Source: Clostridiales bacterium UBA4959
GTDB taxonomy: Bacteria > Bacillota > Clostridia > Oscillospirales > CAG-272
Assembly: GCA_002397345.1 (NCBI GenBank)
Contig: DHAH01000050.1
Span: forward strand, 7,714 to 17,438
Length of the DNA stretch: 9,725 bases
Reading direction: 5' to 3'
Shown here one piece after another: positions 6,573-9,725 of this stretch. The notes under the pieces are model-generated. The model made no database searches and was not told the DNA's origin. It saw only the letters and a list, made by a program, of their open reading frames with translations. How positions within the stretch are numbered: position 1 is the first letter of the stretch; each line of letters opens with the position of its first letter. Position numbers and translations under genes: made by a program.

Positions 6573-6601
6573 AATATATCATTTATTTTGCGATAAATCA
6601 A
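6573..6601 (-). promoter_or_regulatory. Candidate promoter of the AraC-family gene
   Basis: On the minus strand, TTGATT (6601-6596) and TATATT (6578-6573) are separated by 17 bp, about 38 bases before the GTG start. The region is AT-rich, so chance matches are possible. Confidence 0.45.
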
Positions 6602-6613
6602 TACTAAGGTGGC

Positions 6614-6629
6614 AAAAAATCGGTTTTTT
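6614..6629. promoter_or_regulatory. AT-rich inverted repeat in the divergent intergenic region
   Basis: A6-TCGG-T6 forms a short palindrome with a CG at the centre, between the two divergent promoters. It could be a regulator site, but a run of A followed by a run of T also gives intrinsic DNA bending. The rest of the 208-bp gap is AT- and pyrimidine-rich with no gene. Confidence 0.25.
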
Positions 6630-6660
6630 ATCTATTTGTATCGTGTTTTTCTCCATTTTA

Positions 6661-6689
6661 TTTTCACGCCGTCGGATGTATCATATGAA
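6661..6689 (+). promoter_or_regulatory. Weak candidate promoter for the propeller/oxidoreductase pair
   Basis: TTTTCA (6661-6666) and TATGAA (6684-6689) have a 17-bp spacer, each matching four of six consensus bases. A weak core promoter would fit a gene pair that needs an AraC-type activator. Downstream is a strong SD, AAGGAGG at 6730-6736. Confidence 0.3.
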
Positions 6690-6743
6690 TTACAGAGTAT
6701 TAAAAAACTATGCATCGAGTAAAATTTTTAAGGAGGTTACATC

Positions 6744-7781
6744 ATGTTGAAATTTAAAAAACGACTCATCGACAGCGGTAAATTCGAAGCGGCTTCGGCG
6801 TTTGACGTCGACGGCGACGGTATAATCGACATAGTCTGCGGCGGTTATTGGTATAAAGGCCCCGATTTCAAACGGAAATATTTTATGTGCGATGTTCCGA
6901 CCCAAGGCGAATATTTCGACGATTTCTGCGATTATCCCCTCGATGTAAACGGCGACGGAAAGCTCGATGTCATAACCGGCGGCTGGTGGGGCAAACGCAT
7001 ACGCTGGCGCGAAAATAACGGGACAGAACCGTGGACAGTGCACGAGCTTGACGAATGCGGCAGCATCGAAACGATACGTTTCTACGATCTCGACGGCTGC
7101 GGCACGGTTGAGGTCGTGCCCAACACGCCCGGCGAGCCGCAGTGCTTTTATAAGCTTGAGGGCGGCAAGCTCGTAAAATATGTCATAGGCACATCCCCGT
7201 CGGGGCACGGCATGGGCGCGAGCGACATAGACGGCGACGGCAAGCTCGAAATTTTACTTAATAACGGCTATTTAAAGCAGAAAACCACTCCGTATGAGCC
7301 GTGGGAGTTTATACCCGCCTATAACACCGACTGCGCGGCGAGCGTGCCGATTTTGGCGCACGACGTAAACGGCGACGGATTGTGCGACATCATCTACGGC
7401 AACGGACATGGCTACGGCTTGTTCTGGCTGGAGCAAAAGCCCGACGGCACCTTTGAAAAACATATAATAGACGGCGCGGCGGCGCAATACCACGACATGT
7501 GGCTTGCCGATCTCGACGGCGACGGCGAGCTTGAGCTTGTCACCGGCAAACGCTACCGCGCGCACTGCGGCAACGACTTCGGCGACAACGATCCGGCGGG
7601 GCTGTATTATTATAAAATCGTAAAATCTACTTTCATCCGCAATATCATCGACTTCGGCGACGCGGACGAACATTCGGGCGCGGGTATCTACATGTGGATC
7701 GCCGACATGAACGGTGACGGCAGACTCGACATAGTCGCGCCCGGCAAAGAAGGGCTGTATCTCTTCGAAAACCTCGGCTAA
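6744..7781 (+). CDS. VCBS/FG-GAP repeat seven-bladed beta-propeller protein
   Basis: A 345-residue protein from ATG 6744, seven bases after AAGGAGG. Seven calcium-loop-like motifs of the DxDGDGxxD type start at residues 21, 67, 115, 161, 207, 256 and 321, mostly 46-49 apart, as expected for a seven-bladed propeller. The third (DLDGCGTVE) is degenerate. Other conserved-looking pieces are SGKFEAASAFD, GGYWYKGPDF, EYFDDFCDYPLDVNGDG, SGHGMGASDIDGDG and IVAPGKEGLYLFENLG. This pattern resembles, from memory, the propeller domain of aldos-2-ulose dehydratase and related bacterial proteins, which would suggest dehydration of a ketosugar; this is not proven. No signal peptide is visible, unusual for VCBS proteins, so it is probably cytoplasmic. 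An oxidoreductase follows after 43 bases, likely co-transcribed, with an AraC regulator divergent upstream. Confidence 0.88.
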   Translation: MLKFKKRLIDSGKFEAASAFDVDGDGIIDIVCGGYWYKGPDFKRKYFMCDVPTQGEYFDDFCDYPLDVNGDGKLDVITGGWWGKRIRWRENNGTEPWTVHELDECGSIETIRFYDLDGCGTVEVVPNTPGEPQCFYKLEGGKLVKYVIGTSPSGHGMGASDIDGDGKLEILLNNGYLKQKTTPYEPWEFIPAYNTDCAASVPILAHDVNGDGLCDIIYGNGHGYGLFWLEQKPDGTFEKHIIDGAAAQYHDMWLADLDGDGELELVTGKRYRAHCGNDFGDNDPAGLYYYKIVKSTFIRNIIDFGDADEHSGAGIYMWIADMNGDGRLDIVAPGKEGLYLFENLG

Positions 7782-7824
7782 CATTGAAATAAAAAAAATA
7801 ATAAATAAAAGGGGATTAAAATCC

Positions 7825-8901
7825 ATGCAAAAGGTAAAATTAGGATTTATCGGTTTGGGACACATGGGACAGCTTGCGCATTTGCATAACTATTTGCAAT
7901 TGCCCGATATGTGCGAAATCGTGTCTGTGTGCGACGTAAAAATCAATCAGGCAACGCAGATAGCCGCTCGTTACGGTATCCCGAAGGTGACCGCGGATTA
8001 CCATGAACTGCTTGCGGATAAAGAGATAGACGCAGTTGTATGTATACAATATTTTGAGAATAATATCGTGCTTGTTCCCGATATCTTGCGCGCGGGAAAA
8101 CACGTTATGACTGAAAAGCCGCTTTGTGTATTCCCTGAAAACGGAGATAAACTGGTCCAGATCGCCAAAGAAACAGGCAAAATACATATGGTGGGCAACC
8201 ATAAGCGTTCCGACCCCGCCGTAGAATATGCAATGGACATCATCAAGAAGTGGAAACAGAGCGGGGAGATGGGTAAAATGACCTATATCCGCCTGTCGAT
8301 GCCCCCCGGAAACTGGAGGAAAGACGCCGATATGCCGTTCATGACCAATGAAACGCCCGGATTTGTACCACCCGAACCCGCTCCGAGAGGCATAGATGAA
8401 TCTACCCGTAATAAAACCATCTGGTTTGTAAATTATTATATACATCAGGTAAATCTCATGCGTTACCTTTTGGGCGAAGATTATCAGCTCACTTCTGCGG
8501 GAAAGCACTTTTTCTCAGCCGAAAGCGAAAGCGGCGTCGAATGTATTTTGGAGCTGGAACCTTACAGCACTTCTGTTGACTGGCAGGAACACGCCATGGT
8601 CTGTTTTGAAAAAGGCTGGATAAAAATTGACCTCGCCGCACCCCTTGCCATGCAGTTAGCGGGAACGGTCACTATATACGAAAACAGAGGCTGGGACAGC
8701 TTTATAAAGGTTCCCATGCTGCCGAATGTCTCCGCAATGCGTAATCAGGCGAAAAATTTCCTGCTGGCGGTAACAGGGCAGCGTCCCGCGCCCTGCCCTT
8801 CGAGTGAAGCGGTAAAAGACCTGCGTATCGCCGCTGATTATTTGAGAATGGTGGAAGTAGGAGAAAAAGTAAGATACGAACTCAGGAACAATCCGAAATA
8901 A
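7825..8901 (+). CDS. Gfo/Idh/MocA-family NAD(P)-dependent oxidoreductase
   Basis: A 358-residue protein, normal for the family, from ATG 7825 with AAGGGG (7809-7814) ten bases upstream. The N-terminal Rossmann fold shows VKLGFIGLGHMGQLAH with the GxGxxG loop. It continues with IVSVCDV, YHELLADKEIDAVVCIQ and AGKHVMTEKPLC, where Lys98 of the EKP motif is the usual catalytic/cofactor residue. YYIHQVNLMRYLLGE holds His207 at the place of the family's second catalytic residue. The C-terminal half is the alpha/beta substrate domain. Members oxidise or reduce a sugar, inositol or related polyol, and the substrate cannot be read from sequence. It forms a probable operon with the propeller protein and ends at a strong hairpin. 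Confidence 0.93.
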   Translation: MQKVKLGFIGLGHMGQLAHLHNYLQLPDMCEIVSVCDVKINQATQIAARYGIPKVTADYHELLADKEIDAVVCIQYFENNIVLVPDILRAGKHVMTEKPLCVFPENGDKLVQIAKETGKIHMVGNHKRSDPAVEYAMDIIKKWKQSGEMGKMTYIRLSMPPGNWRKDADMPFMTNETPGFVPPEPAPRGIDESTRNKTIWFVNYYIHQVNLMRYLLGEDYQLTSAGKHFFSAESESGVECILELEPYSTSVDWQEHAMVCFEKGWIKIDLAAPLAMQLAGTVTIYENRGWDSFIKVPMLPNVSAMRNQAKNFLLAVTGQRPAPCPSSEAVKDLRIAADYLRMVEVGEKVRYELRNNPK

Positions 8902-8924
8902 ATTTGGGATTATATAGAATACAA

Positions 8925-8970
8925 AATGCCGCCGCTCATCCGGGTATCAACCCGAATGAGCGGCGGCGTT
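8925..8970. terminator. Long hairpin between convergent genes, probable bidirectional terminator
   Basis: An 18-bp stem (8928-8945 with 8950-8967) with a single C/A mismatch and a 4-base ATCA loop, extended by three weaker pairs. The core is GCCGCCGCTCAT. It starts 24 bases after the oxidoreductase stop and ends 28 bases before the stop of the convergent flippase gene. The T tract is weak on the + strand (GTTATGTATATT); on the - strand the stem is followed by ATTTTGTATT. Confidence 0.75.
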
Positions 8971-8998
8971 ATGTATATTAATGATGGGTTTAAAAAGG

Positions 8999-9725
8999 TT
9001 AACTCCTCAGCAGGTGCAGACGCTCGAAGAACCCGCACAACTTCTCGCCCTTTGGCAGCAGTAAAATATCATCGCGCGTAATGGCTCCGATGACGAAGAT
9101 GAGCACACCGTAAACCAGTCCCGCGACCGCGATCGCGCAGATCGTCGCAATCGACGCCGGTATGACAACCGAAAGCAGCTTGTACGCCGCAAGCGCGGCG
9201 CCCGCGCAGAATACGGCGGAAATGAACGGCCGGATGAGCATAGCCTTCACGTCGGGTATCATGCCCACATAACGGGCGACGAAATAGAAGTTGAACATCA
9301 TAATTGTAAAATAACACAGGAAGGTGCTGATCGGCGCGCCGAAAATGCCGATGGCAGGTATACCGATGAGCGTATAGCTGGCGGCGATTTTAATAATGCT
9401 GCCCGCGAGCATCGAAATTATCGGTTTGCGCTCGTGGTGGAACACCTGCAAAATGGAGTTTGTAACCGCGAGCATAGATATGAAGAATATAGAAAGCGCC
9501 AGAATTGACAGCAGGGGCGCCACGCGTTCGGCTGATTCGTCATTGAACAGCAGTTTGAGGATTGGCTCTGCCAGCACAGACATACCCAGCGAAGAAGGCA
9601 GCGCGATAAGCGACGCGACTTTAATGGTGCTGTTCATGATCAGCTTAACGCGCGCGTTGTCGCCTGCCGCCTTAGCCGCCGATATCAGCGGCACGATGGA
9701 ATATGAGATAGGATAAATAAGTGCG
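8999..9725 (-). CDS. SpoVB/MurJ-like lipid-linked polysaccharide flippase, C-terminal part (5' partial)
   Basis: The reading frame is open to the window edge: upstream of the apparent GTG (9694) it continues with ALIYPISYSI before VPLISAAKAAGD, so the true start is outside the window and about 240 codons are seen. The protein is very hydrophobic, with about six membrane segments, including FISMLAVTNSILQVF, IAASYTLIGIPAIGIFGAP, FLCYFTIMMFNFYFVARY and VLIFVIGAIT. The sequence resembles the MOP/PST flippase superfamily (SpoVB, MurJ and Wzx relatives), which moves undecaprenyl-linked sugars across the membrane. The tail ITRDDILLLPKGEKL is typical of the SpoVB-like group. Stop is TAA (9001-8999). 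It is convergent with the oxidoreductase and functionally separate from the sugar cluster as far as can be seen. Subfamily assignment is uncertain without the N-terminal half. Confidence 0.85.
   Translation of the reverse strand, partial: ALIYPISYSIVPLISAAKAAGDNARVKLIMNSTIKVASLIALPSSLGMSVLAEPILKLLFNDESAERVAPLLSILALSIFFISMLAVTNSILQVFHHERKPIISMLAGSIIKIAASYTLIGIPAIGIFGAPISTFLCYFTIMMFNFYFVARYVGMIPDVKAMLIRPFISAVFCAGAALAAYKLLSVVIPASIATICAIAVAGLVYGVLIFVIGAITRDDILLLPKGEKLCGFFERLHLLRS

Noticed and set aside
6804..7740. Recurrent GACGGCGACGG strings as a DNA repeat or CRISPR-like array
   Set aside because: They are the codons of the DxDGDG calcium loops in the propeller protein; spacing and intervening sequence follow the protein repeats.
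6744..7781. Dockerin reading of the DxDGDGxxD motifs
   Set aside because: Dockerins have two closely spaced motifs near a terminus; here seven motifs are spread evenly over the whole protein.
7840..8508. 222-codon minus-strand frame opposite the oxidoreductase
   Set aside because: It is fully inside a confident Gfo/Idh/MocA gene and resembles nothing known.

Overview
The window looks like a chromosomal segment of a Bacillota (Clostridia-like) bacterium of intermediate GC content. The reasons are strong GGAGG ribosome binding sites, TTGACA-N17-TATAAT type promoters, a BlaI/M56 regulatory pair, a SpoVB/MurJ-type flippase and a sugar-related accessory cluster. A gut or rumen origin is an inference; nothing in the sequence names a species.

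Layout. (a) 2-2110, + strand: the 3' part of a large gene that enters from outside the window. It encodes the end of an FGE-sulfatase-like fold joined to a GH14/GH42-like glycoside hydrolase. (b) 2111-2336: intergenic. It holds three TTAACA repeats spaced exactly 11 bp apart, a possible 23-codon membrane peptide, a perfect hairpin terminator and a strong promoter with an embedded BlaI-type operator. (c) 2373-5274: a two-gene operon of a BlaI/MecI-family repressor (TTG start) and an M56 membrane metallopeptidase. The peptidase's extracellular part is not the BlaR1 penicillin-binding domain but a duplicated, unrecognised domain. (d) 5383-5778: a small AT-rich DUF3592-like membrane protein with its own promoter. 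That promoter carries the same TTGACAAATGT string as the blaI-type promoter, so it is probably in the same regulon. (e) 5792-6535, - strand: an AraC-family regulator, divergent from (f) 6744-8901, + strand: a seven-repeat VCBS/FG-GAP beta-propeller protein followed by a Gfo/Idh/MocA oxidoreductase. (g) 8925-8970: a strong hairpin between convergent genes. (h) 8999-9725, - strand: the C-terminal part of a lipid-linked oligosaccharide flippase that runs off the window.

How the genes may work together. The M56 protein probably senses something at the cell surface and inactivates the repressor by proteolysis, derepressing its own operon and the DUF3592-like gene. The AraC regulator probably controls the divergent propeller/oxidoreductase pair in response to a sugar or sugar derivative. 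The upstream glycosidase fits the same carbohydrate theme but is separated by the regulatory operon. The most novel element is the M56 sensor with its duplicated ectodomain, its lipobox-like last membrane segment and a possible internal translation start.
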